Source: Luteibacter jiangsuensis (GTDB taxonomy: Bacteria > Pseudomonadota > Gammaproteobacteria > Xanthomonadales > Rhodanobacteraceae). Taken from it: a DNA stretch of 64,000 nucleotides. Both the position numbers and the translations under genes were made by a program. The stretch is from positions 744,001 to 808,000 of the forward strand of contig NZ_JAAQQR010000001.1 in NCBI RefSeq assembly GCF_011742555.1. Direction: 5' to 3'. This document shows positions 43,918 through 52,451 of the stretch, in pieces (position 1 is the stretch's first letter; each line of letters starts with the position of its first letter). The notes under the pieces were generated by a model. The model was not told the origin of the DNA. It searched no databases and worked only from the letters and a program-made list of their open reading frames with translations.

Positions 43918-45051
43918 ATGCTGTCTCGCGTTTACGATGCTTACGGGCAAAGCAGCGCGCCCGCCCGTGCCCGCACCTCCTACACCGGGGAACTCGCGGA
44001 GTCCGGCAGCGGGTGGTACCTGCTGGGTACGCGCCCCTACAACCCCACGCTGCGCCGCTTCCTCGCACCGGATGCGGCAAGCCCTTTCGGCGAAGGTGGC
44101 ATCAATCGTTATGCCTATTGCGGCGGCGACCCCGTCACCCGCATCGATCCTGACGGTGACTCGTGGATGGATTGGGCCCTTACCGCCATAACGATTGGCG
44201 CCTCGGCGGTGACCACCGTCATCACTGCCGGTGCGGCGGCGGCGACGCTCATGCCCGCGGCCATGGCTGCCACCACAGCGCTCAGTGCGGGATCGGGGGC
44301 CGCCGCCGCCGCGTCGTCCTCACTCGCCGTCGCCCTTGCGACCCCTGGCATCGCCGTTGCGACGTCGGTCGCCTCCGCCAATGCTGTCAGCCTGGTAAGC
44401 CAGGTGGGTTCGGTCGCCGCGAGTGCAGCGGGCAACCGTGCGGCCACCGAAGTTCTGGGCATGCTCGACTTTGCCGTCAGCCTGGGCATGAGCGTCGCCG
44501 TGGCAGGCATGTCCTTGAAGCCAATGCCAAGAGTTGCCGGGGTATCCGCCCCGCGGCGGGCGTCTGCCGCCACGCCGACCGAATCCTTCAGGACGAGCTC
44601 TCGCCCGGCCGGAAACAACGCGATCGCGGCTGACGGAAGCCGCCTCTCCACGGGACATACCGAGGTGGTCATGAATTCCGCGAACCTCAGCCAGGCGGAC
44701 CTTGGGGGATTGGCGGGCGACGCAAGACAAGACGGAGCCGCAGCGTTGGCTGTTTACGTCGGAAGCCCGGTTCCCCGATCAGGCCCCCGGACATTGCGGG
44801 CAGACGACAGGACCCGCCGTGCACCACGCACGTACAGGGCAGCCGAAGCCGCTCGACTGGGACAGTCCGCAGGGCTGGACGTGACGGTGAACGATGCGAC
44901 CCAAACCTCTTCGGACAAGCTAAGGCGGGAACTCTCGTGGAAAGACGCTTACGTCGTCCCACTCGTGAGCACGCTGGATGCCTCTACCGTCACCGGTCTC
45001 GGCATCGAAGTGACCTCTTCACGGCACGTGTCCGTCAGGGCGGGCATTTGA
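43918..45051 (+). CDS. Stand-alone Rhs core plus effector, tip 1
   Basis: A 377-residue protein. Residues 1-80 are the RHS repeat-associated core: VYDAYGQ, SGWYLLGTRPYNPTLRRFL, GGINRYAYCGGDP and the IDPDG cleavage-type motif. After this, residues 85-210 are Ala/Val/Gly-rich and hydrophobic (VTTVITAGAAAATLMPAAMA, SLAVALATPGIAVATSVASA), then comes a polar C-terminal domain of about 150 residues (TEVVMNSANLSQADLGG, SWKDAYVVPLVSTLD) that I do not recognise. It starts 12 bases past the shell gene, in frame with it, at an ATG with GAGGGGA upstream. The effector end differs from those at 50035 and 51145. Confidence 0.8.
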   Translation: MLSRVYDAYGQSSAPARARTSYTGELAESGSGWYLLGTRPYNPTLRRFLAPDAASPFGEGGINRYAYCGGDPVTRIDPDGDSWMDWALTAITIGASAVTTVITAGAAAATLMPAAMAATTALSAGSGAAAAASSSLAVALATPGIAVATSVASANAVSLVSQVGSVAASAAGNRAATEVLGMLDFAVSLGMSVAVAGMSLKPMPRVAGVSAPRRASAATPTESFRTSSRPAGNNAIAADGSRLSTGHTEVVMNSANLSQADLGGLAGDARQDGAAALAVYVGSPVPRSGPRTLRADDRTRRAPRTYRAAEAARLGQSAGLDVTVNDATQTSSDKLRRELSWKDAYVVPLVSTLDASTVTGLGIEVTSSRHVSVRAGI

Positions 45052-45073
45052 AACGGATGATCCGCCAGGCCTG

Positions 45074-45334
45074 TCAGCGCACCGCGGAAAGCCTCCGCAT
45101 CGGCACGGCCTGGACGGACACCGGCCGTTTGGCATCACTGCCGAACGGCCGCCATATGCCGTCGGCTCCTTCCACCCCGATGGTGGCCCCTGCCCCGTCG
45201 GCCGCGGCCAGATTGACCGCGGCGCGCAAAGCCTCGAAGCGGGAGGGGAAGCGCCCCACGGGCACGCCGGCCAGGCGAACCGTCCAGGACGAGCCGTCAT
45301 CGGGCTGGTAGGGAATCTCATAGACGCGCGTCAT
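45074..45334 (-). CDS. Small conserved-looking protein, unknown function
   Basis: An 86-residue protein: MTRVYEIPYQPDDGSSW, then RFPSRFEALRAAVNLAAAD, DGIWRPFGSDAKRP. The pattern of a short strand, a helix with EALRAA and a final strand resembles DUF2188-type small proteins, a weak match. The ATG has GGAGCG upstream. It converges on the Rhs tip 1 gene and stops 23 bases away. An immunity role is possible only by position; its opposite orientation argues against it. Confidence 0.6.
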   Translation of the reverse strand: MTRVYEIPYQPDDGSSWTVRLAGVPVGRFPSRFEALRAAVNLAAADGAGATIGVEGADGIWRPFGSDAKRPVSVQAVPMRRLSAVR

Positions 45335-45541
45335 GAATGGCGCTCCGCTCAGCTCAACAAGTTCAACTGAAGCATGGACTTGCTGGCGTCATTACAAGGT
45401 GCTCGCAACGCGCTCCGACGACGACACCGCCGCGACATCCGTCCCGCAGCGCACAACGGGCCGTGAAGGCGGTGTTTGCTAGAATTGGCGCTTTATCCGC
45501 GCCGGCCGACATCCCGCCGGCCTGTCGTCCAAGGAGCTTCC

Positions 45542-47077
45542 ATGTCCGCCAAGATCCTCGCCGCACTCGGTCTCACCAGCAACGAGTCGGGTACCTACCT
45601 CGGCGGTGGCCAGTGGGCCGCCACCAGCGACGCAGGCAGCCTCAAGCCCGTCAACCCGGCCACCGGCGAGGTGATCGCGACGGTGCAGGCGTCCAGCCCG
45701 GCAGACTATGAAACGATCGTTCAGCGTGCGCAGGAAGCGTTCGCGGTCTGGCGCACCGTGCCGGCTCCGCGCCGCGGCGAGGCCGTTCGCCTTTGCGGCG
45801 AGGCCCTGCGCAAGCACAAGGATGCCCTCGGTTCGCTGGTCGCCCTGGAAATGGGCAAGATCAAGCCCGAAGGGGATGGCGAAGTGCAGGAGATGATCGA
45901 CATCGCCGACTTCGCTGTGGGCCAGAGCCGCATGCTCTACGGCAACACCATGCACTCCGAGCGCCCGGGCCACCGCATGTACGAGCAGTGGCACCCGGTC
46001 GGTCTCGTGGGCATCGTCAGCGCCTTCAACTTCCCCGTGGCGGTGTGGGCCTGGAATGCGTTCCTGGCCGCCATCTGCGGTGACATCTGCATCTGGAAGC
46101 CGTCGCCGAAGACGCCGCTCTCCGCCATCGCCACGATGAAGATCTGCAACGAGGCCCTGAAGGAAGGCGGCTTCCCGGACATCTTCTTCCTGTTCAACGA
46201 TGCCGGCAGCGATCTCGCGCAGGCATTCGTCGACGACAAGCGCGTTCCGCTCATCAGCTTCACCGGCTCGACGAAGGTCGGCCGCATGGTCGGCGAGCGC
46301 GTGGCGAAGCGCATGGGCCGCAGCCTGCTCGAACTGGGCGGCAACAACGCCATCATTCTCGATAAGTCGGCCGACCTGAAGCTCGCCATTCCCGCGATCG
46401 TGTTCGGCGCCGTCGGCACCGCCGGCCAGCGTTGCACCACCACGCGCCGCCTGTTCGTGCATTCGTCCATCCACGACACCGTGGTGGATACGCTGGTGAA
46501 GGCCTACGGTCAGGTGGAACAGAAGATCGGCGACCCTACCCTGCCGACCACGCTCATGGGCCCTCTGAACAGCCCCGAGGGCGTGCAGGCATTCCTCGCG
46601 GCCGTCGAGAAAGCCAAGGCGGCGGGCGGTACGGTGCGTACCGGCGGCAAGGCGCTCACCGACCGCAAGGGCAATTTCGTGCTTCCCACGATCGTCACGG
46701 GCCTCGATAACGCAGACGAGGTGGTGCAGACGGAAACCTTCGCGCCGATCCTCTACGTGATGCCGTTCGACACCCTCGACGAGGCCATCGCACAGCAGAA
46801 CGCCGTGCCGCAGGGCCTTTCCTCGGCCATCTTCACGCAGGACCTGAAGGCCGCCGAGCAGTACCTGTCGGCGGCGGGTTCCGATTGCGGCATCGCCAAC
46901 GTGAACATCGGCACGTCCGGCGCCGAGATCGGCGGCGCGTTCGGCGGCGAGAAGGAAACCGGCGGCGGTCGCGAGTCCGGCTCCGACGCGTGGAAGGTCT
47001 ACATGCGCCGCCAGACCAACACCATCAACTACTCCGACGCGCTGCCGCTGGCCCAGGGCATCAAGTTCGAGTTCTGA
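45542..47077 (+). CDS. Aldehyde dehydrogenase family 7 (alpha-aminoadipic semialdehyde dehydrogenase-like)
   Basis: A 511-residue enzyme of the ALDH7/AmaB type, which oxidises alpha-aminoadipic semialdehyde (in equilibrium with piperideine-6-carboxylate) to alpha-aminoadipate in lysine breakdown. [33 protein letters not shown] (general base) and [14 protein letters not shown] (nucleophile) are characteristic, as is [32 protein letters not shown] at the end, which is shown here only to about 20 residues at a time: [15 protein letters not shown], then [22 protein letters not shown] ribosome binding site precedes the ATG. Glutaryl-CoA dehydrogenase at 60118 would act later in the same pathway. 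Confidence 0.9.
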   Translation: MSAKILAALGLTSNESGTYLGGGQWAATSDAGSLKPVNPATGEVIATVQASSPADYETIVQRAQEAFAVWRTVPAPRRGEAVRLCGEALRKHKDALGSLVALEMGKIKPEGDGEVQEMIDIADFAVGQSRMLYGNTMHSERPGHRMYEQWHPVGLVGIVSAFNFPVAVWAWNAFLAAICGDICIWKPSPKTPLSAIATMKICNEALKEGGFPDIFFLFNDAGSDLAQAFVDDKRVPLISFTGSTKVGRMVGERVAKRMGRSLLELGGNNAIILDKSADLKLAIPAIVFGAVGTAGQRCTTTRRLFVHSSIHDTVVDTLVKAYGQVEQKIGDPTLPTTLMGPLNSPEGVQAFLAAVEKAKAAGGTVRTGGKALTDRKGNFVLPTIVTGLDNADEVVQTETFAPILYVMPFDTLDEAIAQQNAVPQGLSSAIFTQDLKAAEQYLSAAGSDCGIANVNIGTSGAEIGGAFGGEKETGGGRESGSDAWKVYMRRQTNTINYSDALPLAQGIKFEF

Positions 47078-47090
47078 CAAAGGCCGCACC

Positions 47091-47858
47091 ATGAACGACC
47101 TGCGCTCCACGGAACGTTTCTCCGATCGCGTCGAGGACTATGTCCGCTACCGCCCGGATTACCCGCGAGCGCTGGTCGACTGGCTGCACGGACTCGGCGT
47201 AAGGCCCGACTGGCTCGTCGCCGATATCGGGGCGGGTACCGGCATCTCCAGCAAGCTGTTCCTTGATGCCGGCCACCGGGTCACCGCTGTCGAGCCCAAT
47301 GCGGCGATGCGCGCGGCGGCAGAGCGCTGGCTGGCGGACGAGCATCGCTTCAGCGCAAAGGAAGGCAGCGCCGAGGCCACCGGCCTTCCTGGCCAGGCAG
47401 TCGATCTCGTCGTGGTGGCGCAGGCCTTTCACTGGTTCGACAAAGACAAGGTGCGTGCGGAATTCGCGCGCATCCTGTCGGCGCGTGGGCTCGTCACCGT
47501 GTTCTGGAACTCGCGCCGGCTGACCGGCACGCCGTTCCTCGAAGGCTACGAACGCCTTTTGCTCGAATACGGCCTCGATTACCGCGGCGTGGCCGAGCGT
47601 TATATCGATGACGCGTCCATGGCCCGATGGTTCGGCCAGGGCTACCGCGGCATGGCCAGCTTCCCGCACGGCCAGAAACTCGACTACGAAAGTCTGCTCG
47701 GGCGCCTGATGTCCTCGTCGTATGCACCCAAGCAGGGACACGCCAACCACGAACCGATGCTCCATGCCCTGCGTGCGCTCTTCGACGACACGCAAGAAGG
47801 GGGCATGGTCTCTTTCGACTACGACACCCGTGTGTTCGCGGGTCGTCCGGACGCCTGA
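47091..47858 (+). CDS. Class I SAM-dependent methyltransferase
   Basis: A 255-residue methyltransferase with motif [17 protein letters not shown] (about residues 43-58), the acidic [10 protein letters not shown], and motif region [20 protein letters not shown]. The AFHWFD and FWNSRR segments are typical of the Methyltransf_11/25 enzymes of unknown substrate. It is 13 bases after the dehydrogenase and overlaps pyrD by one base, so the three are probably cotranscribed. Confidence 0.85.
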   Translation: MNDLRSTERFSDRVEDYVRYRPDYPRALVDWLHGLGVRPDWLVADIGAGTGISSKLFLDAGHRVTAVEPNAAMRAAAERWLADEHRFSAKEGSAEATGLPGQAVDLVVVAQAFHWFDKDKVRAEFARILSARGLVTVFWNSRRLTGTPFLEGYERLLLEYGLDYRGVAERYIDDASMARWFGQGYRGMASFPHGQKLDYESLLGRLMSSSYAPKQGHANHEPMLHALRALFDDTQEGGMVSFDYDTRVFAGRPDA

Positions 47859-48886
47859 TGTACGACCTGATCCGCCCCCTGCTCTTCGTACTCGACCCCG
47901 AGACCGCGCACGGGCTCACCCTCTATGCGTCCGACGTGGCGCAGCGCAGTGGCCTGTCTCACCTGATCGCGAAGCCGCCGGCGGACTTGCCGACGACTGT
48001 CTTCGGTATCGAATTCCCCAACCCCGTCGGCCTTGCGGCAGGCCTCGACAAGAATGGCGAACACCTTGACGGCCTCGCCGCCCTCGGATTCGGCTTCGTG
48101 GAGATCGGCACCGTCACGCCGCGCCCCCAGGCGGGCAATGAAAAACCGCGCATGTTCCGCCTGCCCGCGCATGAGGCGGTGATCAACCGCCTCGGCTTCA
48201 ACAACGGCGGCATCGACGCGCTGGTGCGCAACGTGGAGAAAGCGACATTCCGCGGCGTGCTGGGCATCAACATCGGCAAAAACAAGGACACGCCGAACGA
48301 GCGTGCCATCGACGATTATCTGCTGTGCCTCGAGCGCGCCTATCCGCTCGCCAGCTACATCACGGTGAACATCTCTTCGCCCAACACGCAAGGCCTGCGC
48401 GATTTGCAGGAAGAGGAAACGCTACGGCGCTTCATCGGCGAATTGCGCGAGGCGCAGGAGCGCCACGCGGGCAGGCATGGCAAGCGCAAGCCGATGCTGC
48501 TGAAGATCGCTCCCGACCTTACGGACGCCGAATTGGACGCCATCGCGGAAGTGCTGCTCGCTTCCGGCATCGACGGTGTCATCTGCACGAACACCACCAT
48601 CGATCGCACGGCCGTCGCGGGAGACCCGAATGCTCACCAGGCCGGCGGGCTCTCCGGCCGGCCGCTCTTCGCGAAGTCCACCGCGGTGCTGCGCGGTATG
48701 CGCGCGCGCCTTGCCGGCAGGCTGCCGATCATTGGGGTGGGCGGCATCCTCGACGGCGATTCGGCGGCCGAAAAGATGGAAGCCGGCGCCGCGCTGGTGC
48801 AGGTCTATTCGGGCCTCATATACCGCGGCCCGAAGCTTATCGCCGAGGCGGTCGCTGAAATCCGGCGGCGCGGAATCCTGGCATGA
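47858..48886 (+). CDS. pyrD: Dihydroorotate dehydrogenase (quinone), class 2
   Basis: A 342-residue membrane-associated enzyme that oxidises dihydroorotate to orotate with quinone in pyrimidine synthesis. The N-terminal helices ([19 protein letters not shown]) that make the quinone tunnel mark it as class 2. FMN and catalytic motifs include [22 protein letters not shown], the catalytic serine in [14 protein letters not shown] and [20 protein letters not shown]. It starts within the preceding stop (TGATG) and overlaps murB by four bases. Confidence 0.96.
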   Translation: MYDLIRPLLFVLDPETAHGLTLYASDVAQRSGLSHLIAKPPADLPTTVFGIEFPNPVGLAAGLDKNGEHLDGLAALGFGFVEIGTVTPRPQAGNEKPRMFRLPAHEAVINRLGFNNGGIDALVRNVEKATFRGVLGINIGKNKDTPNERAIDDYLLCLERAYPLASYITVNISSPNTQGLRDLQEEETLRRFIGELREAQERHAGRHGKRKPMLLKIAPDLTDAELDAIAEVLLASGIDGVICTNTTIDRTAVAGDPNAHQAGGLSGRPLFAKSTAVLRGMRARLAGRLPIIGVGGILDGDSAAEKMEAGAALVQVYSGLIYRGPKLIAEAVAEIRRRGILA

Positions 48887-49923
48887 ACAATACCCCTGTG
48901 GACATGGGCGGGTTTACGCTCGCCAGCGACGCCCCGCTCGGCGCCCGGAACACGTTGCGCGTGGACGCGCGCGCGAAGCTGCTCGCCGAGGTGCGCGACC
49001 CCACGAAGATCCCCGAACTGCTGGCCTATCCAGCCGTAAAGGCCGGCAAGGTGCTGGTGCTCGGCGAAGGCAGCAACATGCTCATCAAGGGCGACTTCGA
49101 CGGCACGGTGCTCGCCATGGCAACGCGCGGCGTCGAAACCTTCCAACGCGACGATCGCGTGCTGATCCGCGTGGCCGCGGGTGAACGCTGGGACGACTTC
49201 GTGCGCTGGTCGCTGGGCCAGGGTTTCGCCGGCCTCGAAAACCTCATCCTCATTCCCGGCACCGTCGGCGCCTCTCCCATTCAGAACATCGGCGCGTACG
49301 GCGTCGAGGTAGCGGAGTTCATCGACACGGTCGAAGCCTGGGACACCCACAAGGGCGAATTCGTCGTGCTTGACAAGGCTGAGTGCGCGTTCTCCTACCG
49401 AGACTCCACGTTCAAGCAGCAGGCTGGCCGCTGGATCGTGGTGGCCGTCACCTTCGCCCTCCCCCGTGAGCGGCCGCTGTCGCTGGACTACGCGGGCATC
49501 CGGGAGGAAGTGGAAAAAATGGGCGTAGCCCGGGCTACGCCCTATCACGTGGCGGAAGCCGTGGTGCGCCTGCGCTCTCGTAAGCTTCCCGATCCGGCCG
49601 TCATCGGCAACGCGGGCAGCTTCTTCAAGAACCCCATCGTGCCGGCCGCGCAGGCCGACGCGCTCGCTCTCGCCCACCCCGGTCTTCCCGTGTGGGCCCA
49701 CGCGGGAGGCACGGCGAAGATCTCCGCCGGTTGGCTTATCGAGGCGGCCGGGTTCAAGGGCGAGCGCGACGGCGATGCCGGCATGTCGAACCGCCATGCC
49801 CTCGTGCTGGTGAATCACGGCAAGGCCACGGGTCCGCAACTCTGGGCCTTCGCGCAGAGGGTGATCGCGGGGGTGCAGGCGAAGTTTGGCGTGGCGCTCG
49901 AGCCGGAGCCGCTGATCGTCTGA
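48883..49923 (+). CDS. murB: UDP-N-acetylenolpyruvoylglucosamine reductase
   Basis: A 346-residue FAD enzyme that makes UDP-MurNAc for peptidoglycan. The FAD-binding [36 protein letters not shown], the [10 protein letters not shown] segment and the catalytic serine in [13 protein letters not shown] identify a type I enzyme. A 22-base perfect palindrome (49521-49542) lies inside the coding region, encoding MGVARATPY in frame; it resembles dispersed GTAGCCCGGGCTAC repeats of this group of bacteria. The start overlaps the pyrD stop (ATGA). Confidence 0.95.
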   Translation: MNNTPVDMGGFTLASDAPLGARNTLRVDARAKLLAEVRDPTKIPELLAYPAVKAGKVLVLGEGSNMLIKGDFDGTVLAMATRGVETFQRDDRVLIRVAAGERWDDFVRWSLGQGFAGLENLILIPGTVGASPIQNIGAYGVEVAEFIDTVEAWDTHKGEFVVLDKAECAFSYRDSTFKQQAGRWIVVAVTFALPRERPLSLDYAGIREEVEKMGVARATPYHVAEAVVRLRSRKLPDPAVIGNAGSFFKNPIVPAAQADALALAHPGLPVWAHAGGTAKISAGWLIEAAGFKGERDGDAGMSNRHALVLVNHGKATGPQLWAFAQRVIAGVQAKFGVALEPEPLIV

Positions 49924-50034
49924 ACGTAGCAGGCAAAAGAACCTGGATCCGCCCCGTCCGAATTCGCGTCGTTTTCGCGATGGACCGCCACCGAGTTGAA
50001 TACTAGGCTCCGGGTGAACCCAGGGAGGGGCGCC

Positions 50035-51117
50035 ATGGTGGTCGACGAACAGGTTTACAGTGCCTATGGGGATCGAGCCAAGGGAACGGTGGGGGCTCGC
50101 AGCGCCTATGCGGGGCAGATACTCGAAGAAGGCGCGTATGGCTACATGCTGGGCGAGCGTCCCTACGCTCCGACGCTGCGCCGTTTCCTCAAGCCCGATG
50201 CTCTCAGCCCGTTCGCGTCCGGAGGCATCAACCGATATGCCTACTGCAAGGGCGATCCGACAAACCACATCGACCCCTCGGGAACGATCCGGCGGCGCTG
50301 GTCGCCTGTCGGCAAGGCGCCCTACCCTGTCGGCATGAGCACGCGGCGCGGTGCCGGCGACACGCCGGGCTTGTCCCTTACCCCTGGCATGAGCATGGCG
50401 GCCGCAGCGGCCGCTGTGGACGTGGCGACGATATCGGCCGGCATTCCTCAAGGGTCGCTGGCCGCCGCCCGGCCTCCAGGCAACATGGTCCAGGGACAAC
50501 TGGCAGCCCAGGCGACCGTCGCGCCGATCGCCCCCGGAAGACCGGCATCCGGAACACGAACGAAACGCGGCGCCGGACGCACTGTGACGGTCCTGCACGA
50601 GGAAGATTTTCCCCAGGACAGGCAGACGCTCGATCGATTGGGCAGGTCGGCACTCAAGCCGAAGTGGTTCGAACACTTGCACCTCTTCAACGAAGAAAGC
50701 ACGATCTGGGCAGCCGACACCGTCATCTCCGCAGACCATTTCCCTCCCTTGTTCCAGACGCTTCAAGCGCGGGGAATCACCCATCTATCGCTCTATTCAG
50801 GCGCTCATGGGAACGCCACCGGAAAGAACTGGGCCAGCGATTCCGCATTCAAGACAGATCTACTTCAATTCGACTTCTTATCCGCCGATCTGTTCGATAC
50901 GACGTCTCAGGCTCGTGCAGCCGGCATCGATGTGTACGTAGCGGACATGAAAAACCTGAGCAGGCAAGCCATGCAGGAAATGTTGGCGGAAGACGGCGTA
51001 CACGTGATCGGTTACTGCTTCGGCATAGCGGACAGGGAAGTCATGAGGGCCATCGGTCTCACGAACGTCACCGTGTTCGAGCCCTGGATAGCGGAACCCA
51101 GGCAACCGTTACCGTGA
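50035..51117 (+). CDS. Orphan Rhs core plus effector, tip 2 (clan CD-like His/Cys effector)
   Basis: A 360-residue protein built like tip 1. Residues 1-83 are the RHS core (VYSAYGD, YGYMLGERPYAPTLRRFL, GGINRYAYCKGDP, IDPSG) starting just before the V-Y-x-A-Y-G motif. A Pro/Ala-rich linker runs to about residue 185. The effector domain (WFEHLHLFNEESTIWAAD, THLSLYSGAHGN, IDVYVADMKN, VHVIGYCFGIADREVM) shares its order of motifs with tip 3. His258 and Cys328, each after a hydrophobic strand, fit the pattern of clan CD cysteine peptidases. GGGAGGGG precedes ATG 50035. No shell gene is adjacent; murB lies upstream. Confidence 0.78.
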   Translation: MVVDEQVYSAYGDRAKGTVGARSAYAGQILEEGAYGYMLGERPYAPTLRRFLKPDALSPFASGGINRYAYCKGDPTNHIDPSGTIRRRWSPVGKAPYPVGMSTRRGAGDTPGLSLTPGMSMAAAAAAVDVATISAGIPQGSLAAARPPGNMVQGQLAAQATVAPIAPGRPASGTRTKRGAGRTVTVLHEEDFPQDRQTLDRLGRSALKPKWFEHLHLFNEESTIWAADTVISADHFPPLFQTLQARGITHLSLYSGAHGNATGKNWASDSAFKTDLLQFDFLSADLFDTTSQARAAGIDVYVADMKNLSRQAMQEMLAEDGVHVIGYCFGIADREVMRAIGLTNVTVFEPWIAEPRQPLP

Positions 51118-51144
51118 CCTCGACCGGCAAGGGAGCTCAAAGTC

Positions 51145-52251
51145 ATGGAGCAGACCGTTTATGGTGCCTACGGGCGTAACGTCCCGAAAGACATCGACAA
51201 GCGCACGGCTTTCGCGGGAGAAGTGCGGGAAGCCGGCACTGGCTGGTACATGCTGGGTCGGCGCATCTACGACCCGGCAATGCGTCGTTTCCTGAATCCT
51301 GACGAGGCCGCTCCGTTCGATGCCGGCGGCATCAATCGCTATGCCTATTGCAGCGGCGATCCGATCGGCCGGACCGATCCCGGCGGCAACATATCGTTTC
51401 CCTGGCTCGTCTCGATGCTGGACAGGATCGACCTTCCCATCACTACGGCGCGCAACCGTTCCGGCGACCATAGCGTCTTCGTTACACCGACACTGCGGGC
51501 AACGGCCGTGTCCCGACCTGAATCCGCTGGCCTGCGGAGCGCCATAAAACGAAAGGCTCCGAACGATGAACTCATGGGGGAGCTTCGGGCGTACGCCAAC
51601 GCAAGGGTGCCGGTCAGCGGACCGGGCAGTCAGCAGACCGTTCTTTTTACGCTCACGCCAACGACACCGGCCATCCAATGGCCGCGGATAGGCGACACCG
51701 CCTCAGGCACCGTGATCACATCAGACCGGCGAACGATCCAGGTTATTTCCGGGCCACTTGCATTCAGCGATGACCCAAAGCGGGCAAGGCACGCCGCGAG
51801 GGGTGTGACCTATCCTCACTGGATGGAACGAACCAACGTCAGCGGAGGCATCCATTTCGCGGCGACCACGTCCGTCAATATGAGCTACATGCACTCGTTG
51901 AAGAACTATATCGACGCCGTGTATCCCGGCCGCCCAGTCACCCTGTTTGCCGGCGCTCACGGGGCCCAGGCCGGGCCCTTCTGGGACGACGAGGGGAACC
52001 GCATGCACCTGGAACAGAAATTCTTCGATGCGGTGGAAAAGAAGGTGAGGAAGCTTCAATGGCCGGTGACGCTGGTGAATTACGCCGACGTCAATTCCCA
52101 TCACGTCCGCAATCGCATGGAGTACGGCAAAGGAGTCGATATTCAGTTTACGTGCTTCGGCGCCACGGATTCGATGTTCATGCAAACCTTCAATATCTAC
52201 GACATCACTTCGCGTGCTCTGAATCCGGTCCCCAGGGATCCCGCCCATTGA
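51145..52251 (+). CDS. Orphan Rhs core plus effector, tip 3 (clan CD-like His/Cys effector)
   Basis: A 368-residue protein. Residues 1-81 are the RHS core (VYGAYGRN, GWYMLGRRIYDPAMRRFL, GGINRYAYCSGDP, TDPGG). A variable linker follows to about residue 215. The C-terminal domain (YPHWMERTNVSGGIHFAA, PVTLFAGAHGAQAGPFW, VTLVNYADVNSHHV, VDIQFTCFGATDSMFM) aligns in order with that of tip 2, with His272 and Cys337 as the likely dyad. It starts 27 bases after tip 2 with AGGGAGC upstream, so the two are probably one transcript. No gene that could be an immunity protein separates it from ppk1. Confidence 0.78.
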   Translation: MEQTVYGAYGRNVPKDIDKRTAFAGEVREAGTGWYMLGRRIYDPAMRRFLNPDEAAPFDAGGINRYAYCSGDPIGRTDPGGNISFPWLVSMLDRIDLPITTARNRSGDHSVFVTPTLRATAVSRPESAGLRSAIKRKAPNDELMGELRAYANARVPVSGPGSQQTVLFTLTPTTPAIQWPRIGDTASGTVITSDRRTIQVISGPLAFSDDPKRARHAARGVTYPHWMERTNVSGGIHFAATTSVNMSYMHSLKNYIDAVYPGRPVTLFAGAHGAQAGPFWDDEGNRMHLEQKFFDAVEKKVRKLQWPVTLVNYADVNSHHVRNRMEYGKGVDIQFTCFGATDSMFMQTFNIYDITSRALNPVPRDPAH

Positions 52252-52356
52252 TGGCCTTGGGGGCCTGGACTGGCTCCCGTCCACGAACTCCGTCACGAGT
52301 CGTCATGGCCTTGCATGAATGTGAGGCCAGGGAGGCTGCGACGCGGTCTCGAGCGA

Positions 52357-52409
52357 CCGTCACGCGGCTGTAAGACGTCCGTCATACGCTGCGCCAGGCG
52401 GCGTATTAT
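52357..52409 (+). promoter_or_regulatory. Probable Pho box and promoter of ppk1
   Basis: Three direct half-sites at exactly 11-base spacing: CCGTCAC (52357), CTGTAAG (52368) and CCGTCAT (52379), close to the PhoB consensus CTGTCAT. The last overlaps where a -35 would sit, and a -10 TATTAT is at 52404-52409, 43 bases before the ppk1 start. This is the architecture of a PhoB-activated promoter that lacks a good -35. Phosphate control of ppk1 is therefore likely; it is inferred from the pattern only. Confidence 0.6.
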
Positions 52410-52451
52410 CAAGGCGTCGCCATACGCGACGAGGATGCCGTTCTGGACACG

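Noticed and set aside
45074-45334. The 86-residue convergent gene as immunity gene for tip 1
   Set aside because: It is on the opposite strand and resembles a generic small-protein family; immunity genes normally follow the toxin on the same strand. Kept only as a testable possibility.
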